Source: Kitasatospora kifunensis (GTDB lineage Bacteria; Actinomycetota; Actinomycetes; Streptomycetales; Streptomycetaceae). Taken from it: DNA of 64,000 nucleotides. Where the stretch lies: assembly GCF_014203855.1 (NCBI RefSeq), contig NZ_JACHJV010000001.1:6138001-6202000 (forward strand). The letters are read 5' to 3'. The translations under genes and the position numbers were made by a program. A model generated the notes under the pieces. That model saw only the letters and a list, made by a program, of their open reading frames with translations. It ran no database searches and was not told the origin of the DNA. Of the stretch, positions 51,294-60,205 are shown piece by piece (positions within the stretch are counted from its first letter, which is position 1; each line of letters begins with the position of its first letter).

Positions 51294-52544
51294 ATGCCGG
51301 AGCGAACGCCGTCCCCACCCGCAGAGCGCCCCAGCCCGAGTCCGGGCCACAGCCCGAGCCTCAGCCCCCGGCCTGGACCCAGGCGGCTGCGTGCCGCGCT
51401 GCTCGGCCTGCTCATGCTGGGCACCGCCACGCTGCTCGGCTCCGCGCCGCCGGGCGGGCACGCGCACCCGCCCGGCGGGAAGCTCCAGGTGGACACCACC
51501 AGTTGTGGCACACCGCCCACCCGGCTGCCCGCGGGCCGGCTCTCCTTCAGCGTCACCAACAACTCGAAGGTCTTCGTCACCGTCTACCTGATCTCGCCGG
51601 ACGGCAGCCTCGCCTACGCGGAGATCCCCTGGCTCGGCCCGGCCAAGACGCTGCCGCTGGACACCACCTTGACGGGTGGTCAGTACGCCGTGCGCTGCGT
51701 CTTCTCCAGCGGCCCGGTGGCAACCAGCCGCCCGCTGCAGCTCGACGGCACGGCCACGGACGCCGTGGCCGGCTACCGCCCGATGTCGGACAAGGAGCTG
51801 ACCGGACCGGTCAACGCCTACCGCGCCTACGTCTCGGCGGCGCTGCCGAAGCTGCTCGCCGCCGCCCAGACGCTGGACGCGGACGTGGCCCGGGGCGACC
51901 TGAACGCGGCCCGCACCGACTGGCTCCCCGCCCACCTGGACTACGAACGCCTGGGCGCCGCCTACAACTCCTTCGGCGACTACGACGACGCGCTGAACGG
52001 CATGGCGAACGGCCTGCCGCAAGGCGTCGACACCCCGAGCTGGACCGGCTTCTTCGCGCTGGAGTACGGCCTGTGGCACGGCTGGAGCACGGACCGGGTG
52101 CGGGCGCTGAGCCAGCAGCTGGTGACCGACGCCGGCAACCTGATCGACGACTTCCCCAGCGAGGACACCGATCCGGGCAACCTGCCGCTGCGCGCCCACG
52201 AAATCCTGGAGAACGCGCTGCAGTTCCAGCTGGGCGGCATCGCCGACTACGGCAGCGGCACCACGCTGGCCACCCTCGAGGCCAACATCCAGGGCACCGA
52301 GGAGGTGCTCGGCACCATCGCGCCCGTCGTCCGCGAGCTGGACGGCGGCCTGGTCGACCGGCTGAACAGTCAACTGGCCGCCTACGAGAGCGAGGTGGCG
52401 TCCTACCGTGCCACCGACGGCAGTTGGACCGCCCCGGCCAAGCTCAGCACCGCCCAGCGCCAGAAGCTGGACGCCGACCTCGGTGCGCTGCTGGAGCAAC
52501 TGGCCATCCTGCCCAACCTACTCACCCCGAGGAATCACGCGTGA
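51294..52544 (+). CDS. efeO: EfeO iron-uptake periplasmic-type protein
   Basis: 416 residues from ATG 51294. A signal/anchor segment (RRLRAALLGLLMLGTATLLGS) is followed by a cupredoxin domain (about 65-150, VDTTSCGTPPTRLPAGRLSF...) and an M75 peptidase/imelysin domain (about 170-410: WLPAHLDYERLGAAYNSFGD, ALEYGLWHG, RAHEILENALQFQLGG with the HxxE motif). EfeO binds ferrous iron or copper at the cell surface and hands it to EfeU. The GTG of efeB overlaps its stop (GTGA). No efeU permease is adjacent. Confidence 0.92.
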   Translation: MPERTPSPPAERPSPSPGHSPSLSPRPGPRRLRAALLGLLMLGTATLLGSAPPGGHAHPPGGKLQVDTTSCGTPPTRLPAGRLSFSVTNNSKVFVTVYLISPDGSLAYAEIPWLGPAKTLPLDTTLTGGQYAVRCVFSSGPVATSRPLQLDGTATDAVAGYRPMSDKELTGPVNAYRAYVSAALPKLLAAAQTLDADVARGDLNAARTDWLPAHLDYERLGAAYNSFGDYDDALNGMANGLPQGVDTPSWTGFFALEYGLWHGWSTDRVRALSQQLVTDAGNLIDDFPSEDTDPGNLPLRAHEILENALQFQLGGIADYGSGTTLATLEANIQGTEEVLGTIAPVVRELDGGLVDRLNSQLAAYESEVASYRATDGSWTAPAKLSTAQRQKLDADLGALLEQLAILPNLLTPRNHA

Positions 52545-53872
52545 CCGGGCCTGACGCCTCCGACGCCGACCGCGCCGCTTTCGCCGACCGCGCCGCCTTC
52601 GCCGACCGCGCGGCCCCCGCCGAGTGCCCGATGGCGGCGGCACCGTCCCTGCGCCGCCGTGCCTTCCTGCGCGGGGCCACCATCGGCACCGCGGTCGGCG
52701 CGGGCGCGCTGGCCGGGGCGTTCGCCACCAACGCCGCCGCCGACCCGGGGCCGGGCCCCTCCGGGCGCAGCATCGCCTTCCACGGCCAGCACCAGGCGGG
52801 CATCAGCACCCCACCGCAGGCCGCCGCCTCCTTCGTCTCGTTCAACGTCCTGGCCACCGACCAGCAGGGGCTGCGGGACCTGTTCACGACGCTGACGGCG
52901 CGGATCCGAGCGCTGACCGCGGGCGGCCCGGTGCCGGCCACCGACCTCGCCTCGCCGCCCACGGACAGTGCCACGCTCGGCCCGGTGCTGCCCAGCGACG
53001 GCCTGACCATCACGGTGGGCGTCGGCGCCTCGCTCTTCGACGACCGGTACGGGCTGGCCGCGCGCAAGCCCGCCAAGCTGGTGCCGATGCCCGCCTTCCC
53101 GGACGACAACCTGGTCGGCTCCAAGGAACTGCACGGCGACCTCATGCTGCAGATCTGCGCCGACTCGCGCGACACCGTGATGCACGCGCTGCGCGACATC
53201 GCCAAGTACACCCGCGGTGCCATGCAGCCGAGTTGGAAGGCCGACGGCTTCCACGCCGAGCCGCGTCCCTCCGGCACCCCGCGCAACCAACTGGGCTTCA
53301 AGGACGGCATCGCCAACCCCGACCCGAACGACCGCACGCTGGCGGACTCCGTGCTGTGGACGCACGGTGGTGCGAACGGCGAACCGGCCTGGGTGGAGGG
53401 CGGTTCGTACCAGGTGGTGCGGATCATCCGGATGCTGGTCGAGTTCTGGGACCGGGTCTCGCTGAACGAGCAGGAGCGGATGATCGGCCGCCGCCGCGAC
53501 TCCGGCGCTCCGCTGGACGGCACCAAGGAGACGGACATCCCCAACTACCCGGCCGATCCACAGAATCTGCTGATCCCGATGAACGCGCACATCCGGCTGG
53601 CCAATCCGCGTACGGCCGCGACCGCCAACCAGCAGATCCTGCGCCGCGCCTACAACTACGAGCGCGGTCTCGACCTGGACGGCAACCTGGATGTGGGGCT
53701 GATCTTCTGCTGCTACCAGCAGGACGTGGCCCGGCAGTTCCAGGCCGTGCAGCAGCGGCTGGCGGGGGAGCCGTTGGTCGACTACATCTCACCCACCGGT
53801 GGCGGATACTTCTTCGCACTGCCGGGGGTCAAGGGCTCGGGGGACTGGCTGGCGTCAGGGCTGTTTGCCTGA
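52541..53872 (+). CDS. efeB: EfeB, Dyp-type deferrochelatase/peroxidase
   Basis: 443 residues. A Tat signal peptide (LRRRAFLRG at 37-45, hydrophobic core, cut near NAAA) shows export in a folded state. The Dyp core has GFKDGIANP (GxxDG, Asp255) and AHIRLANPR with the proximal haem His. EfeB oxidises Fe2+ or removes iron from haem. The N-terminal extension contains a repeated DRAAFA from 15-bp repeats. Translationally coupled to efeO; a strong hairpin terminator follows. Confidence 0.93.
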   Translation: MTGPDASDADRAAFADRAAFADRAAPAECPMAAAPSLRRRAFLRGATIGTAVGAGALAGAFATNAAADPGPGPSGRSIAFHGQHQAGISTPPQAAASFVSFNVLATDQQGLRDLFTTLTARIRALTAGGPVPATDLASPPTDSATLGPVLPSDGLTITVGVGASLFDDRYGLAARKPAKLVPMPAFPDDNLVGSKELHGDLMLQICADSRDTVMHALRDIAKYTRGAMQPSWKADGFHAEPRPSGTPRNQLGFKDGIANPDPNDRTLADSVLWTHGGANGEPAWVEGGSYQVVRIIRMLVEFWDRVSLNEQERMIGRRRDSGAPLDGTKETDIPNYPADPQNLLIPMNAHIRLANPRTAATANQQILRRAYNYERGLDLDGNLDVGLIFCCYQQDVARQFQAVQQRLAGEPLVDYISPTGGGYFFALPGVKGSGDWLASGLFA

Positions 53873-53887
53873 CGTGCCGTCAAGCCT

Positions 53888-53919
53888 GGTGCGGGGGAGG
53901 CGGGCGCCTCTCCCGCACC
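53888..53919. terminator. Bidirectional terminator after efeB
   Basis: GGTGCGGGGGAGGC pairs with GCCTCTCCCGCACC (14 bp, one G-T pair) around GGGC; outer GCCTGGT/ACCAGGC can extend it. It separates convergent efeB and the propeller gene. Confidence 0.85.
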
Positions 53920-53935
53920 GCACCAGGCGGGCCGG

Positions 53936-54760
53936 TCAGCCGTTGGTGCAGCCGTCCGTCGCGCAGGTCTGCCAGGCGCCCCAGGGGCCGCCCGGGGTCA
54001 GCTCGGAGATCTTGCAGTAGTAGCCCGTAGGGGCGTTCCACAGGTGCGTGACGACCGTGAGCGTGCCGTCCGGTGCCTGGGTGACCTTGGTCGGGGCGCC
54101 GACGGACTCCGGCTCGGGACCGACGCCAAGATCGGTCCATACTCCCCAAGTGCCGGTCCAGTCCTGCTGATTGACAAAGAGTCCAGTGCCGGTGCCGGTC
54201 AGGTAGACCTCGAAGTAGGCCAGTGAGCCGTCCCGCTTCTGGAACGGCACCGGGGCGCCGAAGAACCTCGGCACGCTCGCCCCGTCCGGGCCGAAGGGGG
54301 TCGGCTCCGACCACGGGCCGTCAGGGGTGAGCTGGTGGATCCGCACCAGGGTGCTGGTCTCGATCCCGACCATGAAAACCTCCAGGCTGCCGTCCGGATC
54401 GGAGCCGACCGACAGCACCGGGATCTGGGGGTTGAGCATCATGGTGGTGACCAGATGCCAGGCACCGTAGGGTCCGCCGGGGAAGAACTGGGAGCGGTAC
54501 CAGAGGGACCCGGGGGAGGTGCTCGATGCGGAGGTGCCGAACTCCGCCACCCGGCCGTCGGGCCGGGTCACCGAGGTGGACTCCGTTATGGGGCCCTGGG
54601 GTTGGGCTGGCGTGTGGTGCTGATCTGCTGCGGAGGCCGATGTCGATGCCGATATCGGTGCCTGTGCCTGTGCGGTCGGCGCGAGTATGCCGCAGGCGCC
54701 GATGACGGCCGCGCAGACCGTTGCCGCCGCCATGGCCCGTCGTGAGCCCCTTGCGCGCAT
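53936..54760 (-). CDS. Secreted beta-propeller (PLL/tectonin-like) protein
   Basis: 274 residues. The signal peptide (RAMAAATVCAAVIGACGILA, cut near TAQAQA) precedes a Ser/Gln-rich spacer. The rest contains repeated blades with W-x-x-W and DG turns: GSLWYRSQFFPGGPYGAWH, DGPWSEPTPFGPDG, WTGTWGVWTDLG, GGPWGAWQTC. This spacing fits PLL-like lectin propellers. A sugar-binding surface or secreted lectin is inferred. Two Cys pairs near the C-terminus may form disulfides. Confidence 0.68.
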   Translation of the reverse strand: MRARGSRRAMAAATVCAAVIGACGILAPTAQAQAPISASTSASAADQHHTPAQPQGPITESTSVTRPDGRVAEFGTSASSTSPGSLWYRSQFFPGGPYGAWHLVTTMMLNPQIPVLSVGSDPDGSLEVFMVGIETSTLVRIHQLTPDGPWSEPTPFGPDGASVPRFFGAPVPFQKRDGSLAYFEVYLTGTGTGLFVNQQDWTGTWGVWTDLGVGPEPESVGAPTKVTQAPDGTLTVVTHLWNAPTGYYCKISELTPGGPWGAWQTCATDGCTNG

Positions 54761-54906
54761 AGCTGCTCCCTTTTCCCTTCGGGTGACGGCCCGGCAGGCC
54801 GGTGACCCGGGCCGCGTGCCATCCTGCCCGGCGCGCCGGGACGGGGTAGCGGAACGCCGGTTCCCACGGGTATTTGGCTCAAACGCGTGCCCGAATCCGG
54901 ATCCGG

Positions 54907-55683
54907 TCAGCCGCCCGCGCCCACCAGGGCGCCGCGCACGAGGTGGGTCGAGACGCGTAGGTCGCTGCGGCGGATCTCCAGCACCTGGCGGTAGGGCAGC
55001 AGCGACCAGCCGTCGCCGTCCTGGGCCCCGATCCCGCTGGAGGCGACCACCACGCGGCCGGCGCGGGCCTGGTAGCGCAGGCGGAAGAAGTCCGGGCCGC
55101 GGCGCCGGCTCACCTCCGAGTCCGGGTTCTCCTCGGAGTAGGCGTAGAGCGCGTCCTGGGTGAGCAGCAGGCAGTTGAGGCTGGCGAATTGGGCGCGCTC
55201 GCGGATGTCGGCGGCGGCCAGGGCGAGCGCGTCGACCGGGTCCTCGTCGTGCAGCCGGGTGAGCACCCGCAGGAAGTACCGCTCCGAGTCGGTGTCCCCA
55301 TCGGCACCCGCCAGCAGGTCGGGGTCTATCAGCTCGTCGATGGCCTCGACCGGGGCGAAGTACCCGTTGTGCGCGAAGGCGAGGGCGCCGGCGCTGAACG
55401 GGTGGGTGTTGCGTGGCTCGGTCGGCAGGCCGGGGCTGGCCATCCGCAGGTGCAGCAGGGCGGCGTCGGTGACCGAGCCGGCCAGTGTTGCGGCGAAGGC
55501 GGGGCTGGCGTGGGCGGGCAACACGTCTTTGCTGACCGCGAGTTCACCATCGGGCTGCCAGGCCGCGACGCCCCAGCCGTCACAGTGTTCGCGTGACAGG
55601 CCGGTGAACGGCTCGATCAGGTCGGTGAGCGTGTCGGCCAACCGCGTCGGGGCGTGCGTGACCACGCCGAGTAGGCGGCACAT
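54907..55683 (-). CDS. Class II glutamine amidotransferase domain protein
   Basis: 258 residues. The mature N-terminus would be Cys2 (MCRLLGVV), the Ntn nucleophile after Met removal. LLHLRMAS, NTHPFSAGALAFAHNGYF and DSERYF are GATase_4/YafJ-EgtC-type motifs for glutamine binding. AAGG precedes the ATG. It follows the amino acid importer genes by 69 bp on the same strand, so it could hydrolyse imported glutamine or a gamma-glutamyl compound. No ergothioneine genes are present. Confidence 0.83.
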   Translation of the reverse strand: MCRLLGVVTHAPTRLADTLTDLIEPFTGLSREHCDGWGVAAWQPDGELAVSKDVLPAHASPAFAATLAGSVTDAALLHLRMASPGLPTEPRNTHPFSAGALAFAHNGYFAPVEAIDELIDPDLLAGADGDTDSERYFLRVLTRLHDEDPVDALALAAADIRERAQFASLNCLLLTQDALYAYSEENPDSEVSRRRGPDFFRLRYQARAGRVVVASSGIGAQDGDGWSLLPYRQVLEIRRSDLRVSTHLVRGALVGAGG

Positions 55684-55752
55684 GCCGAATCCTTTCAGCT
55701 TCCAGAGTGCACAGAGGAGTTGGGGGCCGGGTGGGCGGCGGCCGGCGGACGG

Positions 55753-56553
55753 TCAGCCGCGCTGACGCCGCTCCAGGCGGCTCGCGAGCCAGGACAGGCT
55801 CGCATTGATCACGACGTAGCAGGCGGCGCCGACCAGGTAGCTGGAGAGCACGGTGTGGTAGTACTCGCCGAGCACCTGGGTCTTGTGCAGCAGTTCGAGG
55901 TAGCTGACCACGTAGCCCAGCGAGGAGTCCTTGAGCAGCCGCACCAACTGGCTGACCAGCGCGGGCAGTAGCTTGCGGACGGCCTGCGGCAGCACCACCC
56001 AGCGCATCGCCTGCCAGTAGGTCATCCCGAGACTGTGGGCCGCCTCCGCCTGGCCGCGGTCCTGGGCGAGCACGCCGGCCCGGAAGATCTCCGCGACCAC
56101 CGGCGCGTTGCTCAGCGCGATCGGGATCAGCAGCTGCCAGAAGATCGGAAAGGTCAGCCCGGCCCGCGGCAGCGCGAACAGGAAGACGTAGAGCAGCAGG
56201 AGCAGCGGGATGGCGCGGAACAGCTCCACGTAGCCACGGGCCAGCGCGCGCGCCACCCGGTTGCGGCTGAGCCGGACCAGCGCGATGAGCGCGCCCAGCG
56301 GGAAGGCGATGGCCGCGCCGACCGCCGTGACCAGCAGGGTCTGCCCGATGCCGGTCAGCAGGAAGTGGATGATCGGCCACTGGCCGTACATCGACCACTG
56401 ATCGGCCGCCAGCTGCCCGTGCTGGGCGAACTGGTGCAGCACCAGGGCGAGTAGGGCGGCGATCGCGACCAGCGAGACGCCGGTGGCGATCCTGATCCGA
56501 CGCCGGGCCCGGGGCCCGGGCACGTCGAAGAGCAGGCGGCTCTCGTCGCTCAT
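55753..56553 (-). CDS. Polar amino acid ABC permease, second subunit (GluD-like)
   Basis: 266 residues from the ATG at 56553. Five helices of the HisM/His_Glu_Gln_Arg type; the EAA loop is EAAHSLGMTYWQAMRWVVLPQA. The ATG overlaps the stop of the first permease (ATGA). With the binding protein and ATPase it forms a glutamate/glutamine/aspartate-type importer. Confidence 0.9.
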   Translation of the reverse strand: MSDESRLLFDVPGPRARRRIRIATGVSLVAIAALLALVLHQFAQHGQLAADQWSMYGQWPIIHFLLTGIGQTLLVTAVGAAIAFPLGALIALVRLSRNRVARALARGYVELFRAIPLLLLLYVFLFALPRAGLTFPIFWQLLIPIALSNAPVVAEIFRAGVLAQDRGQAEAAHSLGMTYWQAMRWVVLPQAVRKLLPALVSQLVRLLKDSSLGYVVSYLELLHKTQVLGEYYHTVLSSYLVGAACYVVINASLSWLASRLERRQRG

Positions 56554-57197
56554 CGCCGGATCGCCACCTTTCGTTCGATCCGTCCGGCGATCAGGCCGGA
56601 GGTCATCGTGATCAGGACGTACACCACGGTGGTCGCGGCGAAACTGGTCAGCGGCTGGTCGTACTTGAGCGTCACGAACTGTGCCTGGCCGGTCATCTCG
56701 GCCACCCCGACGGCCGCGGCCAGCGAGGTGCTCAGGGCGACCGCGATGAAGACGTTGGCCAGCGGCTGCACCATCGAGCGCAGCGCCTGCGGCAGGATGA
56801 TGTGGCGGATGCTCTGCCCGGCGGTCAGGCCGAGCGCGCGGGCGGCCTCGGCCTGACCGAGCGGCACGGTCCTGATGCCGGCTCGCAGCACCTCGCAGAC
56901 GAAGGCCGCCCAGTACAGCGTCATGGTCAGCGTCACGGTGGCGAAGAGCGAGAAGAGCAGGCCGACGTCGGGCAGACCGAAGACGAAGAGCACCAGCAGC
57001 ACCAGCAGCGGGATGTTGCGGAAGACCGTGACGTAGGCGGTGCCCAGTGCGCGCAGCGGCGGCACGGGGCTGATCCGGCACACGGCCAGCAGCACGCCCA
57101 GCACCAGCGCGCCGGTGAAGGCGATCGCGGTCATGGCGAGGGTGAGCTGCAGGCCGTGGCCGAGCGGTCCCAGCGTCTCGTGGAGTCCGGTGGGCAA
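56550..57197 (-). CDS. Polar amino acid ABC permease, first subunit (GluC-like)
   Basis: 215 residues, five helices. EAA loop EAARALGLTAGQSIRHIILPQA; FRNIPLLVLLVLFVFGLP is typical for the family. It starts five bases after the binding-protein gene and overlaps the second permease by four bases. Confidence 0.9.
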   Translation of the reverse strand: MPTGLHETLGPLGHGLQLTLAMTAIAFTGALVLGVLLAVCRISPVPPLRALGTAYVTVFRNIPLLVLLVLFVFGLPDVGLLFSLFATVTLTMTLYWAAFVCEVLRAGIRTVPLGQAEAARALGLTAGQSIRHIILPQALRSMVQPLANVFIAVALSTSLAAAVGVAEMTGQAQFVTLKYDQPLTSFAATTVVYVLITMTSGLIAGRIERKVAIRR

Positions 57198-57202
57198 GGT
57201 CG

Positions 57203-58162
57203 TCAGCTGCCCTGCGCGGAGCCGATCGCCGGCGGCGTCGGCGCGTCACCGCTGAGCACGGTGCCGATGGTGGCCTGCCAGAGCTTGGCCCATTCGCCGT
57301 CGGACTGGATGGTCTTCAGCCAGTCGTTCACGAAGGTCTTCATCTCGGGCGAGTTGAGCGGCACGCCGATCCCGTAGGGCTCGGTGGTGAACGGCTGCCC
57401 GACCACCTTGACCTTCGGGTCGCGGACCGAGTCGCCGAGCAGCAGCGCCTGGTCCAGCACGTAGGCGTCGGCGCGGCCCTGTTCGACGGCCTGCTCGCAC
57501 TCGGCGTTGGTCTGGAAGAGGATCACGTGGGCGCTGGGCGCGTACTGCTTGAGGTCGTTGGCGGCGGTCGAACTCGACTCGGTGCAGACCGTCTTGTTGG
57601 CCAGGTCGGCCACCTTGGTGATGTCGGTGTTCCCCTTGGCGACCAGGATCGCGTCACCCGAGGAGTAGTACGGTCCCGCGAAGGCGACCTTCTGGGCCCG
57701 GGCGGGGGTGATCGTGTAGGTGGCCAGGACGGTGTCGACGGTGCCGTTCTGCAGCAGCGTCTCGCGGGTGTCCGCGGTGACCAGGACCAGGTTCTCGTTG
57801 GGCTTGCCGGTGATGTACTTGGCGAGCATCTGGGCGAGCCCGGCGTCGAAGCCGGTGAGCTTGCCGGAGACCGGGTCCTTGAGCGAGAAGAGGGCCGAGG
57901 TGTCGGTGCCGCCGACGTTCAGCGTGCCGCGCGCCTTGATCTTCGCCATCAGGCTGCCGGCCGGGATGGCCGAGTCGGGCGCCACCGGGGCGCCGTCGAT
58001 GACCTGTTGGTAGCTCAGCGCGCCGGGCGAGTGCGAGCCGGAGCCGCTCGGCGCGGGCAGGTTGCCCGACGAACCGCAGGCGGTCAGCGCAGTGGCCAGG
58101 GCGGCGGTCAGCGCGGTGGCGGCCAGGGTGCGCACCGAGGAGATACGAGTTCTCGCCTTCAT
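57203..58162 (-). CDS. Amino acid ABC substrate-binding lipoprotein (GluB-like)
   Basis: 319 residues from the ATG at 58162 with GGAGGA upstream. Lipobox ALTAC (Cys29). SBP_bac_3 fold: GTLNVGGTDTSALFSL, LTGFDAGLAQMLAKYITG, TYTITPARAQKVAFAGPYY. It captures glutamate, glutamine or a related polar amino acid outside the membrane. The intergenic region upstream carries overlapping hairpins (58211-58246) that may set its expression relative to the ATPase. Confidence 0.9.
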   Translation of the reverse strand: MKARTRISSVRTLAATALTAALATALTACGSSGNLPAPSGSGSHSPGALSYQQVIDGAPVAPDSAIPAGSLMAKIKARGTLNVGGTDTSALFSLKDPVSGKLTGFDAGLAQMLAKYITGKPNENLVLVTADTRETLLQNGTVDTVLATYTITPARAQKVAFAGPYYSSGDAILVAKGNTDITKVADLANKTVCTESSSTAANDLKQYAPSAHVILFQTNAECEQAVEQGRADAYVLDQALLLGDSVRDPKVKVVGQPFTTEPYGIGVPLNSPEMKTFVNDWLKTIQSDGEWAKLWQATIGTVLSGDAPTPPAIGSAQGS

Positions 58163-58210
58163 GGGTGGGGTGTCCTCCGTCGGTCCAGTGAAGTGTGGGT
58201 GTCGCAAGCT

Positions 58211-58246
58211 AGTTGATACCGCATCAACTGACTGGATGTCAGTTGA
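58211..58246 (-). promoter_or_regulatory. Two mutually exclusive hairpins upstream of the binding-protein gene
   Basis: AGTTGAT / ATCAACT (58211-58229, 5-base loop) and TCAACTGAC / GTCAGTTGA (58224-58246, 5-base loop) share the segment 58224-58229, so only one can form at a time. It sits 49 bp before the binding-protein start, between it and the ATPase gene. Attenuation, mRNA processing/stabilisation or paired operator sites are all possible. Confidence 0.6.
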
Positions 58247-58304
58247 GTGAGCGGACTGCCGCAGTGGGCGCCAGTTGGGCAGGAGGGAAGGGGCAGGGGT
58301 GGCG

Positions 58305-59102
58305 TCAGTGGCTGAGGATCTTGGAGAGGAAGTCCCTGGCCCGCTCGGTCTGCGGGGCGCCGAAGAACTCCTGCGGCGTTCCGGTCTCCAGGATCCGGCC
58401 CTGGTCCAGGAAGACGATCCGGTCGGCGGCGCGGCGGGCGAAGCCCATCTCGTGGGTGACCACGAGCATGGTCATCCCCTCGGCGGCCAGCTCGACCATG
58501 ACGTCGAGCACCTCTTTGATCATCTCCGGGTCGAGCGCCGAGGTCGGCTCGTCGAAGAGCAGCAGCCGCGGGCCCATGGCCAGCGCGCGGGCGATCGCCA
58601 CCCGCTGCTGCTGCCCGCCGGACAGCTCGGCCGGGTAGGCGTCCGCCTTCTCCGCGAGCCCGACCCGGGCGAGCAGCTCGCGCGCCCGCTCGACGGCCTG
58701 CTCGCGCGGCACGCCGTTGACCCGCACGGGGGCCAGCGTGATGTTCTCCAGCACGCTCTTGTGGCCGAACAGGTTGAAGGACTGGAAGACCATGCCCACC
58801 TGGGCCCGCAGTCGGGCCAGCTCGCGGCCCTCGGCCGGCAGCGGCACACCGTCCAGCGTGATGCTGCCGGAGTCGATCGTCTCCAGCCGGTTGACGCAGC
58901 GACAGAGCGTGGACTTGCCCGAGCCGGAGGCGCCGAGCAGCACCACGACCTCACCGGCGTGCACGTCGAGGTCGATGTCGAAGAGCACCTGGTGGTCGCC
59001 GAAGGACTTGTTGACCTTCGTCAGGCGCACCAGCGGGTCGGCGCCGGGGTTCGCATCGGTGGTCGAGTCGGCGGGGGTGTTGGTGGGATGGTCGGGACGC
59101 AT
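58305..59102 (-). CDS. Polar amino acid ABC ATPase (GluA-like)
   Basis: 265 residues. Walker A GASGSGKST at 57-65, Q-loop MVFQSFNLFGHKSVLEN, signature LSGGQQQRVAIARAL, Walker B LLLFDEPTSALDPE, H-loop VVTHEMGFAR: all conserved and close to GlnQ/GluA. First gene of the importer operon on this strand, divergent from a LysR gene. Confidence 0.93.
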   Translation of the reverse strand: MRPDHPTNTPADSTTDANPGADPLVRLTKVNKSFGDHQVLFDIDLDVHAGEVVVLLGASGSGKSTLCRCVNRLETIDSGSITLDGVPLPAEGRELARLRAQVGMVFQSFNLFGHKSVLENITLAPVRVNGVPREQAVERARELLARVGLAEKADAYPAELSGGQQQRVAIARALAMGPRLLLFDEPTSALDPEMIKEVLDVMVELAAEGMTMLVVTHEMGFARRAADRIVFLDQGRILETGTPQEFFGAPQTERARDFLSKILSH

Positions 59103-59196
59103 CTCGGATACCTACCCTTTCGCTTCCTCGAATCGCGTTCGCACAGCATGGCGGGCGGGAAACTCATATGTCCAGTAGGGCTTTTAATGCAGATCG

Positions 59197-59211
59197 ATAA
59201 ACATCATTTAT
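59197..59211. promoter_or_regulatory. LysR-type T-N11-A box
   Basis: ATAAA-CATCA-TTTAT is a perfect inverted repeat in a notably A/T-rich patch between the divergent importer operon and the LysR gene. The -10-like TATTAT (59209-59214) overlaps it. Confidence 0.55.
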
Positions 59212-59220
59212 TATTTGCCG

Positions 59221-60186
59221 GTGTTTGATCTCCGCCAACTCCAGGTCCTCTCCGAGGTGGCCCGCACCGGCACCTACACCGCCGCCGCCGAGGCCCTCGG
59301 CTACAGCCAGCCGGCCATCAGCTACCAGATGCGGACCCTGGAGCGGACGGTCGGTGCCGCGCTGGTCACCCGCAGCGGACGCGGCGTGCGGCTCACCCAG
59401 GTGGGGCAGACCCTGGCCCGGCACGCCGAGACGGTGCTCGCCGCGCTGCGCACCGCCGCCGACGAGGTCTCCACGCTCACCTCGACCGGTGGTGGCCAGG
59501 TCCGGCTGGCCGCGATGCAGAGCGGCTGCGTGGCGCTGGTCCCCGCCGCGCTGGGCGCCCTGCGGCGCACCCACCCCGAACTGGAGGTCGTCGTCACCCA
59601 GACGGAGTGCCCCGTCTCGCACCGGCTGGTGCTGGCCGGCGAGGTCGACCTCGCGATGATGTGCGACCTCGAACTCGACCAGCTCGACCAGAGTGACCAG
59701 GGTGGCCGGCGTGACGGGCAGAGCGTACTGCCGGACCAACGCCTGCTGCGGCTACCGCTGTTGAGCGACCGCCGCTGCGTGCTGCTGCCCGTGGACCATC
59801 CGCTGGCCGCTTCGCCCACCGTCGAGCTGGCCGACCTCGCGGGCGAGCGCTGGGTGCTGGAGAGCGGGCGGGACCGGTTCCTGGCCGCCTGCCAGGACGC
59901 CGGCTTCACGCCCAGGGTGGCCGCCACCTCCGACGACCAGCTGACCATCCACTGCCTGGTGGCCAACCGGATCGGGGTGGCGATCATGAACGAGCTCGGC
60001 GTCGGCGCGCACACCGACCCGCGGGTGGTGGCCCGCCCGCTGCGGGACTGGCCGGCCCGGCGGATCTTCGCGCTGCTCTGGCCGGACATGGCCAAGGTCG
60101 CTCCGGTGGCCGCGCTGCTCCAGTCGCTGCGCGCGACGGCCGACGACTACACCCGCCGCTCGGCGGGGCGGGTGGGATCGCGCTAG
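59221..60186 (+). CDS. LysR-family regulator of the amino acid importer
   Basis: 321 residues from GTG 59221 (FDLRQLQVLSEVARTGTYTAA). TATTAT lies six bases upstream and there is no ribosome site, so a leaderless start is likely. HTH about 16-60, effector domain 88-300, with an unusual Gln/Asp-rich insertion (ELDQLDQSDQGGRRDG). Divergent from the ABC importer with a palindrome between, hence likely its regulator. Confidence 0.86.
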   Translation: MFDLRQLQVLSEVARTGTYTAAAEALGYSQPAISYQMRTLERTVGAALVTRSGRGVRLTQVGQTLARHAETVLAALRTAADEVSTLTSTGGGQVRLAAMQSGCVALVPAALGALRRTHPELEVVVTQTECPVSHRLVLAGEVDLAMMCDLELDQLDQSDQGGRRDGQSVLPDQRLLRLPLLSDRRCVLLPVDHPLAASPTVELADLAGERWVLESGRDRFLAACQDAGFTPRVAATSDDQLTIHCLVANRIGVAIMNELGVGAHTDPRVVARPLRDWPARRIFALLWPDMAKVAPVAALLQSLRATADDYTRRSAGRVGSR

Positions 60187-60205
60187 GGCCGGTCAGGAGG
60201 GCCGG

